Assembly: GCA_903868795.1 (NCBI GenBank)
Contig: CAIPWR010000031.1
Coordinates: 1-55,131, forward strand
Direction of reading: 5' to 3'
Source: an uncultured Spartobacteria bacterium
GTDB lineage: Bacteria > Verrucomicrobiota > Verrucomicrobiia > Chthoniobacterales > UBA6821
Length of the DNA: 55,131 bases
Numbering within the stretch: the stretch's first letter is position 1; each line of letters opens with the position of its first letter. A model generated the notes under the pieces. It was not told where the DNA came from and ran no database searches. It saw only the letters and a program-made list of their open reading frames with translations. A program made the translations under genes and the position numbers. Positions 25,395-33,388 of the stretch are shown here, piece by piece.

Positions 25395-26468
25395 ATGAGT
25401 AAACTTTTTCCCGATCCTCTCTCCAAGACTCAGCTTTCTTATTCCGAAATCAATGCCTCCATTGATCTTCTTACGAGTGGGGAAATCGAAGAGAAACCAA
25501 AGAGCGACTTCTTAACTGCTCTTCATCGCCGGAGTGAAACCGCAGCCGAGTTGGCTGGATTTGCCCGCGCCATTCTGGAACGAGGGACGAAGGTGGTCAT
25601 CGAGCGTGATCCCTGCTCACCTCTGCTGGAACTCTGTGGCACGGGAGGCGACCGTGCGGGATTTCTCAATATCTCGACAGCTGCAATGTTTGTGGCATCG
25701 GGAGCCGGTGCCCGCGTGGTGAAACATGGAAACAGGGGTGTCAGTTCGCGTTGCGGGAGCGCTGACGTATTGGAAGCGCTTGGGGTATCGCTGCATCTCA
25801 AGCCTTCATCTGTTCCCTCAGTGCTTGAGCGAGCTGGAAGTGTCTTTCTGCTCGCTTCTGATTTTCATCCCGTAATCAGCTCGCTGGCACCGCTACGCAA
25901 ATCCCTTGCGGCACAAGGGCAGATGACCATTTTTAATCTTCTTGGGCCACTTCTTAACCCCGCTCTTCCCGAAGCCCAACTAACGGGCATTTTCAATCCC
26001 AAGCAATTAATGTTCTACGCAGAGGCACTCGGCATGCTTGGGCGGGTAACTGCCTGGGCTGTTCACGGGGAAGGTCTTCAGAGCGATGGTGGAATTGATG
26101 AACTCTCCATCACGGGCCCTTCCGAGGTGGTGGCGTTCCACAAGCGGAACGATGAGGTGGCGACCATTCGGGAGTTTACAATCAATCCGCTGGAGCTTGG
26201 ATTTCCGTCGGTTGAATCCCCTCGACTATTGCTCGGGGGTGATGCTCAGTCGAACGCCCTCCGTATCCAATCTATCCTCTCGGGAGACGAGGAGGGTTCT
26301 GCCCGCGACATGATCGTCATCAACGCAGCAGCAGCCCTCCATCTGGCTGGACTCGGTGGATCACTTCAGGAATCCCTCTCACTCGCCTTCGAAAGCATCG
26401 CCACAGGAGCAGCATCCCGCGCCCTTGATCGCCTCAGGGAATCTTCAAAAGCTCATTCCGCAGAGTAA
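25395..26468 (+). CDS. trpD: Anthranilate phosphoribosyltransferase
   Basis: This 357-residue enzyme transfers phosphoribose from PRPP to anthranilate, the second step of tryptophan synthesis. The N-terminal helical domain (1-70) precedes the PRPP-binding signature GTGGDRAGF (82-90), NIST (92-95), KHGNRG (110-115) and SSRCGSADVLEALG (117-130). The length is typical (about 340). YbiB/TrpD2 relatives lack this complete signature, so TrpD is preferred. Its end overlaps the end of the convergent glutaredoxin gene by 16 bases. No other trp gene is in the window. Confidence 0.93.
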   Translation: MSKLFPDPLSKTQLSYSEINASIDLLTSGEIEEKPKSDFLTALHRRSETAAELAGFARAILERGTKVVIERDPCSPLLELCGTGGDRAGFLNISTAAMFVASGAGARVVKHGNRGVSSRCGSADVLEALGVSLHLKPSSVPSVLERAGSVFLLASDFHPVISSLAPLRKSLAAQGQMTIFNLLGPLLNPALPEAQLTGIFNPKQLMFYAEALGMLGRVTAWAVHGEGLQSDGGIDELSITGPSEVVAFHKRNDEVATIREFTINPLELGFPSVESPRLLLGGDAQSNALRIQSILSGDEEGSARDMIVINAAAALHLAGLGGSLQESLSLAFESIATGAASRALDRLRESSKAHSAE

Positions 26469-26710
26469 GTCCCTCTATTTGCCAAAAAACCCGGGAGTTC
26501 CTCGGGTCCGAAATCGGAGAGGATTTTGCCATCGGATGTCATGAGTACAGGGGCTTTTGACTGCCCTGAAAGTTTCTTCATCTCTGAAAATGCGATTGCA
26601 TCGGACAGCACATCGATTGCCATGTAAACGTGACCCTGATTGCGAAGCCAGGATTCAGCCATATCGCACCATGGGCAGCCACTTTTGATATAGAGTTTCA
26701 TCGAATTCAT
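26453..26710 (-). CDS. Glutaredoxin-like protein
   Basis: 85 residues with a thioredoxin fold. The active site is SGCPWCD near residues 10-16, the CPWC variant of the glutaredoxin CPYC. The cis-proline is in SKAPVLM and the end is FGPEELPGFLANRG. It probably reduces disulfides or mixed glutathione-type disulfides. The start at 26710 could instead be Met4 at 26701. It converges on trpD. Confidence 0.88.
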   Translation of the reverse strand: MNSMKLYIKSGCPWCDMAESWLRNQGHVYMAIDVLSDAIAFSEMKKLSGQSKAPVLMTSDGKILSDFGPEELPGFLANRGTYSAE

Positions 26711-26773
26711 CGTGAAGGATCATCTCTCTTCTTGCCAGCAATCAAATCATGGCTCACAGTCCTTAGCTCTTAC

Positions 26774-26849
26774 GGCGCGTTCGTCTAGTCGGTTAGGACA
26801 CAGCCCTCTCAAGGCTGGCGCACGGGTTCGAATCCCGTACGCGCTACCA
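26774..26849 (+). tRNA. tRNA-Glu (CTC anticodon)
   Basis: A 76-nt cloverleaf ending in encoded CCA. The anticodon arm is AGCC-CTCTCAA-GGCT, giving anticodon CTC for Glu codon GAG. The T arm is ACGGG-TTCGAAT-CCCGT, and the TTC-GTC-TAG start of the D arm resembles bacterial tRNA-Glu. The acceptor GGCGCGT pairs with ACGCGCT, leaving a G-U wobble at position 1-72. It lies between the glutaredoxin and pilT genes. Confidence 0.93.
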
Positions 26850-26904
26850 TTTTATTCCCACAGGCTGGACGGGTGTGGGTATTCGTCCTATAGGTAGTTC
26901 TTGC

Positions 26905-27993
26905 ATGGATACCCCTCCGGAATCGATCGAGCTCTATTGCAGGGCTGCTGATGAATACAAGGCTTCCGATTTGATTCTGCACGTCGGAGAACCCCCGATC
27001 GTCAGGGTGTCGGGCAGTGTGACCCCAATGGAGGCCCCTCCGCTTAGTCTGCCGGATATGATGGCTTTCCGTGCATATTGTGATGTTCCCAAGGAGGCTA
27101 CGGATCATGATGCGAGCTTTGTTTCTGCCGGAGGAATTCGCTTCCGTGTAAACTTCCACCGTCAGCTTGGGGCAGAGGCGGCTGTTCTCCGCAGGATCAC
27201 GGGAACACCACCGGACATCGACGCGCTTGGAGTACCCTCTGGAATCCTCAAGAAGATGGCTGGTCGCAGATCGGGCATCATCATCGTGTCGGGACCGACC
27301 GGCTCCGGAAAGTCGACCACTCTTGCCGCCCTGCTCGAATGGGTGAACAAGAACATGGAGCGCCATATCATCACCATCGAGGATCCCATCGAATTTGTTT
27401 TTCACAGGGATCGATCTCTTTTTACCCAACGAGCTGTGGGACTCGATACTCCTAGCTTTGCTGAGGGATTGCGACGCTCCCTGCGTCAGGCACCCGACAT
27501 CATTCTGGTCGGTGAAATTCGTGATGCATTGACCGCTTCTGTGGCACTGCAGGCGGCAGAGACGGGGCATTTGGTCCTCACGACTCTCCATGCTTCGGAT
27601 GTCGGGGAGGTGCTGGAGCGCCTCATGGCATTTTTTCCGGCTGGTGAAAGGGAGGGACATCTGCACGTTCTTTCCGGCCAGTTGCTATGCGTCCTCTGTC
27701 AAAAGTTACTCCCTGGGTGCGATGGAGGAATGGTTCTCGCCTGTGAGTATATGACCAATGAGGGCTTTGCCACCGAGGCGATTCGCGAGGGTGATATCTC
27801 CACGCTGCGCGATCTTCTTTCAACTGCCGATGAGAAGGAATCTAGGGATTTCTTACGTAGTCTCCACCTTCTCGTCAGTGCAGGTATCCTCTCGGAAGAA
27901 GTTGCCCTCTCGGCCGCAACACATCCCGCAGAGCTTCGACGCAAACTGCGCGGTATCGAGACAGGAAACTTTGCCACGCGTCAGAATCTCTGA
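26905..27993 (+). CDS. PilT-type ATPase, copy 1
   Basis: About 362 residues; a hexameric motor ATPase of the PilT/PilU family that would power pilus retraction. Walker A is GPTGSGKS (130-137), the Asp box IEDPIEF follows, Walker B is DIILVGEIRD, and the His box is TGHLVLTTLHASD. AIREGD corresponds to the C-terminal AIRNLIRE motif of PilT. The ATG at 26905 is preferred over a GTG at 26875; the family's N-terminal domain begins soon after it. It is followed by copy 2 after 3 bases. PilB-type zinc cysteines are absent. The copies are diverged, suggesting PilT/PilU-like specialisation. Confidence 0.87.
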   Translation: MDTPPESIELYCRAADEYKASDLILHVGEPPIVRVSGSVTPMEAPPLSLPDMMAFRAYCDVPKEATDHDASFVSAGGIRFRVNFHRQLGAEAAVLRRITGTPPDIDALGVPSGILKKMAGRRSGIIIVSGPTGSGKSTTLAALLEWVNKNMERHIITIEDPIEFVFHRDRSLFTQRAVGLDTPSFAEGLRRSLRQAPDIILVGEIRDALTASVALQAAETGHLVLTTLHASDVGEVLERLMAFFPAGEREGHLHVLSGQLLCVLCQKLLPGCDGGMVLACEYMTNEGFATEAIREGDISTLRDLLSTADEKESRDFLRSLHLLVSAGILSEEVALSAATHPAELRRKLRGIETGNFATRQNL

Positions 27994-27996
27994 TTC

Positions 27997-29088
27997 ATGG
28001 AATACAACCCCAACACGCCCGATTTGGTTGACCTCCTCCGTGAGTCTGCCTCGACTCATTGTTCGGATCTCCATTTGGCAACCGGTCGCCCGCCATGCTT
28101 TAGAAAAAACGGTAACATTACGGAGGGAAATTATCTTCCCCTCGAATCTCGTGTATGTCGTGAAATGGTGCTCGGGATGCTGAATGAGAATCAGCGCGCT
28201 GAGCTGGAAAAGAAAAGGGAACTGAATTTCGGCGTCCAGATCCGTGGGGTGGGAAGATTTCGTGGCAATGCTCACTACAGCAGGGGATCCTTGGAGGCGA
28301 CTTTCAGATTCATTCCGGTAACGATTCCCGCGCTTTCGGAAATCGGACTCAGACCGACGGTTTTCTCTCTCTGTGATCTTACGCGCGGACTCATCTTGGT
28401 CACGGGAAGCACTGGTTCTGGAAAGACAACCTCGATTGCCTCCATGGTGAAGCATATCAGTGAACAGAGGTCCGGAGTGATCATCACTGTGGAGGATCCG
28501 GTTGAATTTTATTTTGAGAATGCCAGATCAATCATAAAACAGCGCGAGGTTGGCATCGATACACTATCATTCGCAGACGCTCTGGAGAATATTCTTAGGC
28601 AGGACCCTGATGTCGTGGTCGTGGGTGAGTTGAGGGATCAGGAAACGGTACGGGCTACTCTCAAGGCTGCTGAAACGGGCCACCTCGTCATTTCCACACT
28701 CCATACCATCGATGCCCCGCAATCACTTGATCGCATCCTAGATTTCTTCCCTGGTAACGAGCAAAAACAGATCCTCTCGACACTTGCTGATTCGCTTGCC
28801 GGAATCATCGCACAGCGCCTTATCCCTCAGGAAAACAGTGATCGTCGGGTGCTGGTAAGCGAAATGTTGACCTCAACTCCTGCCGTTAAGCGCGCGATTC
28901 GAGAGCATCATTTCGAGCAGTTGGTTGGAATGATGGAGGCTGGTCGCAAGGATGGTATGTACACACTCGATGAGGTGCTGGAGGATCTTTATTTAAATGG
29001 GATGATCAGCAAAGAGGAGGCTATTGCAGGGGCCAGGGATCCTTCCAGGATGGAGGCGTTACGGCGTAAACCTTCTCAAAAAGCGTGA
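27997..29088 (+). CDS. PilT-type ATPase, copy 2
   Basis: 363 residues with a PAS-like N-terminal domain (SDLHLATGRPPCFRKNG) and a RecA-like core: Walker A GSTGSGKT (137-144), Asp box VEDPVEF, Walker B PDVVVVGELRD, His box TGHLVISTLHTID. RAIREHH matches the IRE motif of PilT. It differs clearly from copy 1 (for example at the N-terminus), so the pair is not a recent duplication. It has a closing MISKEEAIAGARDPSRM segment like PilT. It probably works with copy 1 and the secretin cluster across the shared chromosomal neighbourhood, although no PilB/PilC is present. Confidence 0.9.
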   Translation: MEYNPNTPDLVDLLRESASTHCSDLHLATGRPPCFRKNGNITEGNYLPLESRVCREMVLGMLNENQRAELEKKRELNFGVQIRGVGRFRGNAHYSRGSLEATFRFIPVTIPALSEIGLRPTVFSLCDLTRGLILVTGSTGSGKTTSIASMVKHISEQRSGVIITVEDPVEFYFENARSIIKQREVGIDTLSFADALENILRQDPDVVVVGELRDQETVRATLKAAETGHLVISTLHTIDAPQSLDRILDFFPGNEQKQILSTLADSLAGIIAQRLIPQENSDRRVLVSEMLTSTPAVKRAIREHHFEQLVGMMEAGRKDGMYTLDEVLEDLYLNGMISKEEAIAGARDPSRMEALRRKPSQKA

Positions 29089-29112
29089 TCCTCAGGATTG
29101 CAGGAAAACGGA

Positions 29113-29391
29113 TTACTTCGCTGCTTCGTTCCTGATCTTATTCTTCTTCGTTTCGCGTTTTTCCTCCAAAGAGGCAATCTCTCCGGAAAGCTGCCTTCTA
29201 AGCTCGGAAATTCTGATGTCGTCGCCGAGAGCTTTGGCAATTTCCCCATCGATGAAGATTCTTTGTTCGGCGATACGTGCCTCGATTTCGGCATCGACCT
29301 CTGCAAGCATCTTTTTCTGATCAGTGGTCAGTTCGCGTGATGGGGAGTTCGTTTCGAGGCGACTCATGGCAAGTTCGTAGGCGGATTTCAT
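29113..29391 (-). CDS. Small conserved coiled-coil protein of PVC type
   Basis: 92 residues, predicted to be almost all helical and highly charged, with heptad-like patterning (AEVDAEIEARIAEQ, ELRRQLSGEIASLEEK). The opening MKSAYELAMSRLE resembles, as far as I recall, a widespread short protein of Planctomycetes and Verrucomicrobia of unknown function. No catalytic motif or membrane segment. It lies antisense between pilT copy 2 and the divergent HAD gene. Recollection of the family is not verified. Confidence 0.65.
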   Translation of the reverse strand: MKSAYELAMSRLETNSPSRELTTDQKKMLAEVDAEIEARIAEQRIFIDGEIAKALGDDIRISELRRQLSGEIASLEEKRETKKNKIRNEAAK

Positions 29392-29474
29392 TGTCGAGGC
29401 ATAACAGGGTTTTTCTGGCAGATGAATCCAATTTACGGATTGCAGAGCGAGTGTTCGGGGGGGAGAGTCTGACG

Positions 29475-30284
29475 ATGATCCGTTTGCTCAGCACTGATTT
29501 CGACGGCACCCTTGCCGATAATCTTCATCCCAGGAGTTGTGTTCCTACTCTCGATTATGAACTGGCGGAGGCTGTGCGGGATGGAGCTCTCTGGGCCGTG
29601 AACACCGGGCGATCCTTGGAGAGTGCTCTGGAGGGACTCGATGGACTCGGTGTTTCAGTAACCCCGGATTATATCCTCACAAGCGAGCGTCATATTTATC
29701 AACCTGACGGGAAGGGGGGGTGGCATGACTATGGCGACTGGAATGAGATCTGTCGGGAACACCACGACCTGCTTTTTAAGGAGAGTGGAAGTTTCTTTGA
29801 TCGGATCTCTGCGCTCGTGGCTTCCCATGAAGGAGTTGATTTTCAACAAAATTACAACGGGGTTCCCGAGGGACTCGTTGCTGCAAGTGAGGAACAACTT
29901 GATCAGCTAATCAGTGAACTAGCGGCGCTACCTGGCAGGCCGGAGGATTTTCATTACCAGAGAAGTAACATCTACCTCCGGTTCTGCCATCGTCGCTACG
30001 ACAAGGGGAGTGCACTTGCTGAGTTAAGCCGACTCATCGATATGCCTACTTCGCAAATTCTGGCAGTTGGAGACCATCAGAACGATCTCCCAATGCTCTT
30101 CGGTGAAGTGGCAGCCATGGTTGCATGTCCTTCCAATGCACATCAAACGGTTAAAGAGGCGGTGCTAAAGGCAGGGGGCCATGTCTCTGAACGTCCTGCG
30201 GGGGAGGGGACGGCTGAGGCGATCCATCTCTACCGCACTGGAAAAAAGGTCCCTCCCAAAAAAGAAACCGGGAAGAGGTCTTGA
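29475..30284 (+). CDS. HAD-family phosphatase (Cof-like)
   Basis: 269 residues of the HAD superfamily with a type IIB cap (Cof/YbiV group). Motif I is STDFDGTLAD with the nucleophile D8 and acid/base D10; motif IV is VGDHQNDLPML. It probably dephosphorylates a sugar phosphate or cofactor. The ATG at 29475 places motif I at the N-terminus as in the family and has a GGGGGAGAG purine run upstream. The C-terminus is a lysine/proline tail. A hairpin overlaps the stop. Confidence 0.85.
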   Translation: MIRLLSTDFDGTLADNLHPRSCVPTLDYELAEAVRDGALWAVNTGRSLESALEGLDGLGVSVTPDYILTSERHIYQPDGKGGWHDYGDWNEICREHHDLLFKESGSFFDRISALVASHEGVDFQQNYNGVPEGLVAASEEQLDQLISELAALPGRPEDFHYQRSNIYLRFCHRRYDKGSALAELSRLIDMPTSQILAVGDHQNDLPMLFGEVAAMVACPSNAHQTVKEAVLKAGGHVSERPAGEGTAEAIHLYRTGKKVPPKKETGKRS

Positions 30285-30298
30285 AAGACCATCTTCCC
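30270..30298. terminator. Hairpin between convergent HAD and AT-hook-like gene
   Basis: GGGAAGAGGTCTT (30270-30282) and AAGACCATCTTCCC (30285-30298) form a stem with a one-base bulge that includes the HAD stop codon. No strong T tract follows. It lies in the 37-base gap between convergent genes and may act in both directions. Confidence 0.45.
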
Positions 30299-30321
30299 AG
30301 CTTAAATCCTTAGCTCATTGA

Positions 30322-30738
30322 TCAGGCTTTTTTCTCTTGAATTTTGTAATGGCCTTTTCCGACTTTCTTGATTTCAGGAAGTTTTGAGCCAGTGCTGCTG
30401 AACCAGACATGCACGTTGGCATTCTTCAGGCCGATCTTTTTGGAAAGATCCGTGACCTTCATTCCAGCATCACCCGCGGCTTTGAGGGCAGTGATGATCT
30501 TCTTTTTGATGGTTCCACGAGGAGCACGCTTGGCTTTCCTAGCGGTTGGCGAGGAAGCTTTTGCTCCTTTCTTAGCTGGGCGTCCACGGCGTTTTCCCGT
30601 GGTGCGGGCAGGCTTGCCCGAGATCAGCGAGGCAAGCTCACCCTCGATGGATTCGATTTGCTTAATAAGCGACTCCTTGCGCTCGGTAAGTTTTATGAGA
30701 TTACGCAGGCCAATTGAAGTAATGTTTGTGAGGTTCAT
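30322..30738 (-). CDS. Small basic protein with coiled coil, AT-hook-like linker and C-terminal DNA-binding-like domain
   Basis: 138 residues from the ATG at 30738. Residues 12-42 form a predicted coiled coil (LIKLTERKESLIKQIESIEG). Residues 43-75 are a basic linker with RRGRPAKK (50-57), close to the AT-hook GRP core. Residues 76-138 look like a winged-helix or SWIRM-like fold with TIKKKIITALKAAGDAG and KKVGKGHYKI. Proteins of this kind are frequent in Verrucomicrobia but not characterised. The layout (oligomer, AT-hook, wing) suggests a nucleoid or silencing protein similar in concept to H-NS. The assignment is inference. It is divergent from the PPTase gene, with 32 bases between starts. 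Confidence 0.7.
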   Translation of the reverse strand: MNLTNITSIGLRNLIKLTERKESLIKQIESIEGELASLISGKPARTTGKRRGRPAKKGAKASSPTARKAKRAPRGTIKKKIITALKAAGDAGMKVTDLSKKIGLKNANVHVWFSSTGSKLPEIKKVGKGHYKIQEKKA

Positions 30739-30770
30739 AACGATGTTTGTTATTTTATAAGTCATTCCTC

Positions 30771-31481
30771 ATGACAAGTATTAAATCAGAACAAATTCCG
30801 GAATTCCTAACGAATGATCCATGCCCCGGAGTGATACCCCAGGCTCATGAGGTGACTCTATTCCTTGGGAAATTCGATGTTTTTCATGAAACACCTGTGA
30901 GTGATGAGGAACGATTGCGTGGAGAGTCCATGACATCCACCGCAACGAGGCATGGATTTCTTGCCGGACGACGTCTTGTCCGAAAGGTCCTTTCCAAGTG
31001 GCTTTCTTCGGATTCTGCGACATTACCTATTCTCCTCTCACCCGAGGGGCGGCCTTATCTTGCAGGGGATTCCTCCCCATGCTTTAGCATCTCCCATAGT
31101 GGTGATCTTGTTGTGGCTGCATTCTCGGGAGTGGATCTAGGAGTTGATTTAGAACTGGAGCGACCACTCGATCGAATTGCCCTTTCTGCGCGTTTTTTTT
31201 CAGAGAAGGAAGCTCGCTTGGTCAGGGAGCAGGAAAACGACAAGACTTTTTTCAAGCTCTGGACTAGTCGAGAGGCTGCAATCAAGGCTGATGGACGTGG
31301 CATGGGAAGGCTTCTCCCCTTAACTAAGGTTCGAGTCGAGACTCTGGAGAAGGAGTTTCTGAATGTTGAAATTGGAAGTGATTCCTGGACGGTGGCACAT
31401 AGTGTAATTGATTCTGGATACCATGTGGCCATTGCTACCAGAAGCAGACCTTCTCTTATTCGCTGGTGTGATCTCCGGTAA
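30771..31481 (+). CDS. 4'-phosphopantetheinyl transferase (Sfp type)
   Basis: About 236 residues; transfers phosphopantetheine from CoA to a carrier-protein serine. The Mg-binding motif is GVDLE (124-128), followed by FFSEKEA and the signature LWTSREAAIKADGRG (W164, R167, E168, K172). The length fits Sfp (about 220-240) rather than the shorter AcpS. The ATG at 30771 is chosen as the first within a good context; an upstream frame overlaps the divergent gene. A candidate carrier substrate would be a polyketide or fatty acid ACP; none lies adjacent, but a ketosynthase cluster is 17 kb away. Confidence 0.88.
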   Translation: MTSIKSEQIPEFLTNDPCPGVIPQAHEVTLFLGKFDVFHETPVSDEERLRGESMTSTATRHGFLAGRRLVRKVLSKWLSSDSATLPILLSPEGRPYLAGDSSPCFSISHSGDLVVAAFSGVDLGVDLELERPLDRIALSARFFSEKEARLVREQENDKTFFKLWTSREAAIKADGRGMGRLLPLTKVRVETLEKEFLNVEIGSDSWTVAHSVIDSGYHVAIATRSRPSLIRWCDLR

Positions 31482-31501
31482 CTGCTAGTTTCTACAGCTT
31501 C

Positions 31502-32725
31502 ATGTCATTTCAGGATCTTGGACTTTATGAAGCCGTCGTCCACGGCGCTCAGCGGATGGGGTATGTGGAACCCTCACCGATTCAGGAGCAGGCTATTCCC
31601 ATCGCGATCAAGGGGGGCGATCTCATTGCCTCCGCTCAGACTGGCACTGGAAAAACCGCCGCTTTTGGCCTCCCTATTCTGAGTAGACTTAAGAAATCCA
31701 ATGGCAAGACGCGTTGCCTGATTCTGGAGCCGACACGTGAGTTGGCGCTCCAGGTCGAGGAAGCCTTCAAGGAATTCTCCGCCTTCACCGATTTGGAGAC
31801 GCTCGTGATCTTCGGAGGCGTTGGTTATGGGGCGCAGCGTGAGGCCTTGGCACGTGGAGTCGACATTATTGTCGCAACACCCGGTCGGTTGCTTGATTTC
31901 ATGCAGCAGGGAGAGATCAATTTTGCCGACCTTGAGATTCTGGTTCTTGATGAGGTCGACCGGATGCTTGATATGGGATTTCTTCCCGATGTCCGTAGGA
32001 TTGTGGAAAAGTGCCCCAAGGAGCGCCAAACACTCTTTTTCTCGGCCACGATTCCCGAGGAGATTGAGCGCCTCTCCTCCTGGTGCCTCCGTAATCCCGA
32101 AAAGATATCCATCGGAGCGCGTCGTTCTGCGGCCGAAACGGTGAAGCACGCTTTCTATCCCGTTGCCGCCGATCAGAAATTCGACCTCTTGAAGGCGATG
32201 CTGGATCGCACGGAATACCACAGCGTCATTATTTTCTGCCGCACTAAGGACGGGGCCGATCGCATTGCGCGTCAGCTCGAGAATGAAAAACATAAAGTCG
32301 CGGTCATGCACTCAAACCGCTCCCAGCAAGAGCGAGTTGATGCACTCGAGGGCTTCAAGACCGGACGTTACGAGGTGATGATCGCCACGGATATCGCGGC
32401 TCGTGGCATCGATATCGCTGGAGTCAGCCATGTCATTAATTACGATGTGCCCCAGCATCCCGAGGATTATGTCCACCGCATCGGACGGACTGGTCGCGCT
32501 CAGAGTGAGGGTGATGCCTTCACGATCATGACGGCTGAGGAGCTTCCCCATGTGAAGGCTATCGAGACCTTTATCGCTCAGAAAGTACCTCGTGAAAAGC
32601 TGGAGAACTTTCCCTATCTTTTCACCATGCTCTTTCAGGAGGATGAGGCCGCGAAGGTTCTCAAAAATATCCGCGGGGCTCGCACGCTGAAGGGCTACAG
32701 CTACGGGGCGAAGCGTCGCCGATAG
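31502..32725 (+). CDS. DEAD-box RNA helicase (DEVD variant)
   Basis: 407-residue superfamily 2 RNA helicase, short form without the long basic C-terminal tail of RhlE/DeaD. The Q motif is at 3-35 (GYVEPSPIQEQ), Walker A AQTGTGKT (45-52), motif Ib TPGRLLDF, motif II is LVLDEVDRMLDMGF (DEVD, 150-153), motif III SATIP, motif VI HRIGRTGRA. The third residue of the DEAD box is changed to Val, which is not expected to abolish activity because only D and E contact ATP/Mg. It ends with a basic GYSYGAKRRR. Confidence 0.92.
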   Translation: MSFQDLGLYEAVVHGAQRMGYVEPSPIQEQAIPIAIKGGDLIASAQTGTGKTAAFGLPILSRLKKSNGKTRCLILEPTRELALQVEEAFKEFSAFTDLETLVIFGGVGYGAQREALARGVDIIVATPGRLLDFMQQGEINFADLEILVLDEVDRMLDMGFLPDVRRIVEKCPKERQTLFFSATIPEEIERLSSWCLRNPEKISIGARRSAAETVKHAFYPVAADQKFDLLKAMLDRTEYHSVIIFCRTKDGADRIARQLENEKHKVAVMHSNRSQQERVDALEGFKTGRYEVMIATDIAARGIDIAGVSHVINYDVPQHPEDYVHRIGRTGRAQSEGDAFTIMTAEELPHVKAIETFIAQKVPREKLENFPYLFTMLFQEDEAAKVLKNIRGARTLKGYSYGAKRRR

Positions 32726-32760
32726 GTTCTCAATAGTACTGTCGGTGAATCTTCCCTCTT

Positions 32761-33357
32761 TTAAAAAGAGGCTTGAGATTGAAATTTACGTAATAGCGGT
32801 TGGTGTTCCTTCAGGGATTCTGCCGAAAGATGATCGATGAAGAGAATTCCGTGGAGGTGATCCACTTCGTGTTGGGCTGCCCTTGAGAGTAGTCCCTCGG
32901 CTTCAAAATCCAAAGTCGAGCCATCAAGATCTTGGCAGATAATGCGAACCCTGGCTGGTCGTTCCACCTCGTCATGGAGTCCCGGCATGCTGAGGCATCC
33001 CTCGACTTCCGAGGATCGCTCATCACCGACTGGATGAATCTCGGGGTTGATCATCACGAGAGGCATCAGCGATTCAAGCTCAAGTTCGCGGCCATCGATC
33101 CAGGCACGGCTGGGCCGATCCTCATAGGCTGGCATCACATCGATCACGGCAAGTTGCAATGAACGGCCTACCTGATGGGCTGCCAGGCCGCACCCATCCT
33201 CAGCGTACATGGTTTCGATCATCTCCTCTGCGAGAGTGAGAATCGCATCATCGATCTTATCGATCTTCTTTCCCTTGCTGCGCAGTGCGGGGTGACCGTA
33301 CTTCACCACCTCGAGCGGTTTGATTTTGGATAATTTGATTTTACGCGAACGAGCCAT
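32761..33357 (-). CDS. def: Peptide deformylase
   Basis: 198-residue metallo-hydrolase that removes the formyl group from new proteins. Motif I is GCGLAAHQVG (55-64), where the usual Pro after AA is His. Motif II is EGCLSMP (119-125, metal ligand C121) and motif III is QHEVDHLHG (162-170, ligands H163 and H167, catalytic E164). All metal and catalytic residues are retained. The length is longer than most (about 170), owing to a basic N-terminus. It converges on the helicase gene. Immediately upstream is the exbD-like gene on the same strand. Confidence 0.93.
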   Translation of the reverse strand: MARSRKIKLSKIKPLEVVKYGHPALRSKGKKIDKIDDAILTLAEEMIETMYAEDGCGLAAHQVGRSLQLAVIDVMPAYEDRPSRAWIDGRELELESLMPLVMINPEIHPVGDERSSEVEGCLSMPGLHDEVERPARVRIICQDLDGSTLDFEAEGLLSRAAQHEVDHLHGILFIDHLSAESLKEHQPLLRKFQSQASF

Positions 33358-33388
33358 GTCAAAGGGGGTGGAGAAGGGTGAGGAAAGG

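Noticed and set aside
26809-27666. 285-codon antisense frame over tRNA-Glu and pilT copy 1
   Set aside because: It runs through the tRNA gene and the PilT Walker A region; composition is that of a shadow.
31574-32311. 245-codon antisense frame in the DEAD-box helicase
   Set aside because: The helicase is complete with all motifs.
32751-32772. CCTCTTTT/AAAAGAGG hairpin after the helicase as terminator
   Set aside because: The stem is short, AT-rich, almost loopless and overlaps the def stop; too weak to call.
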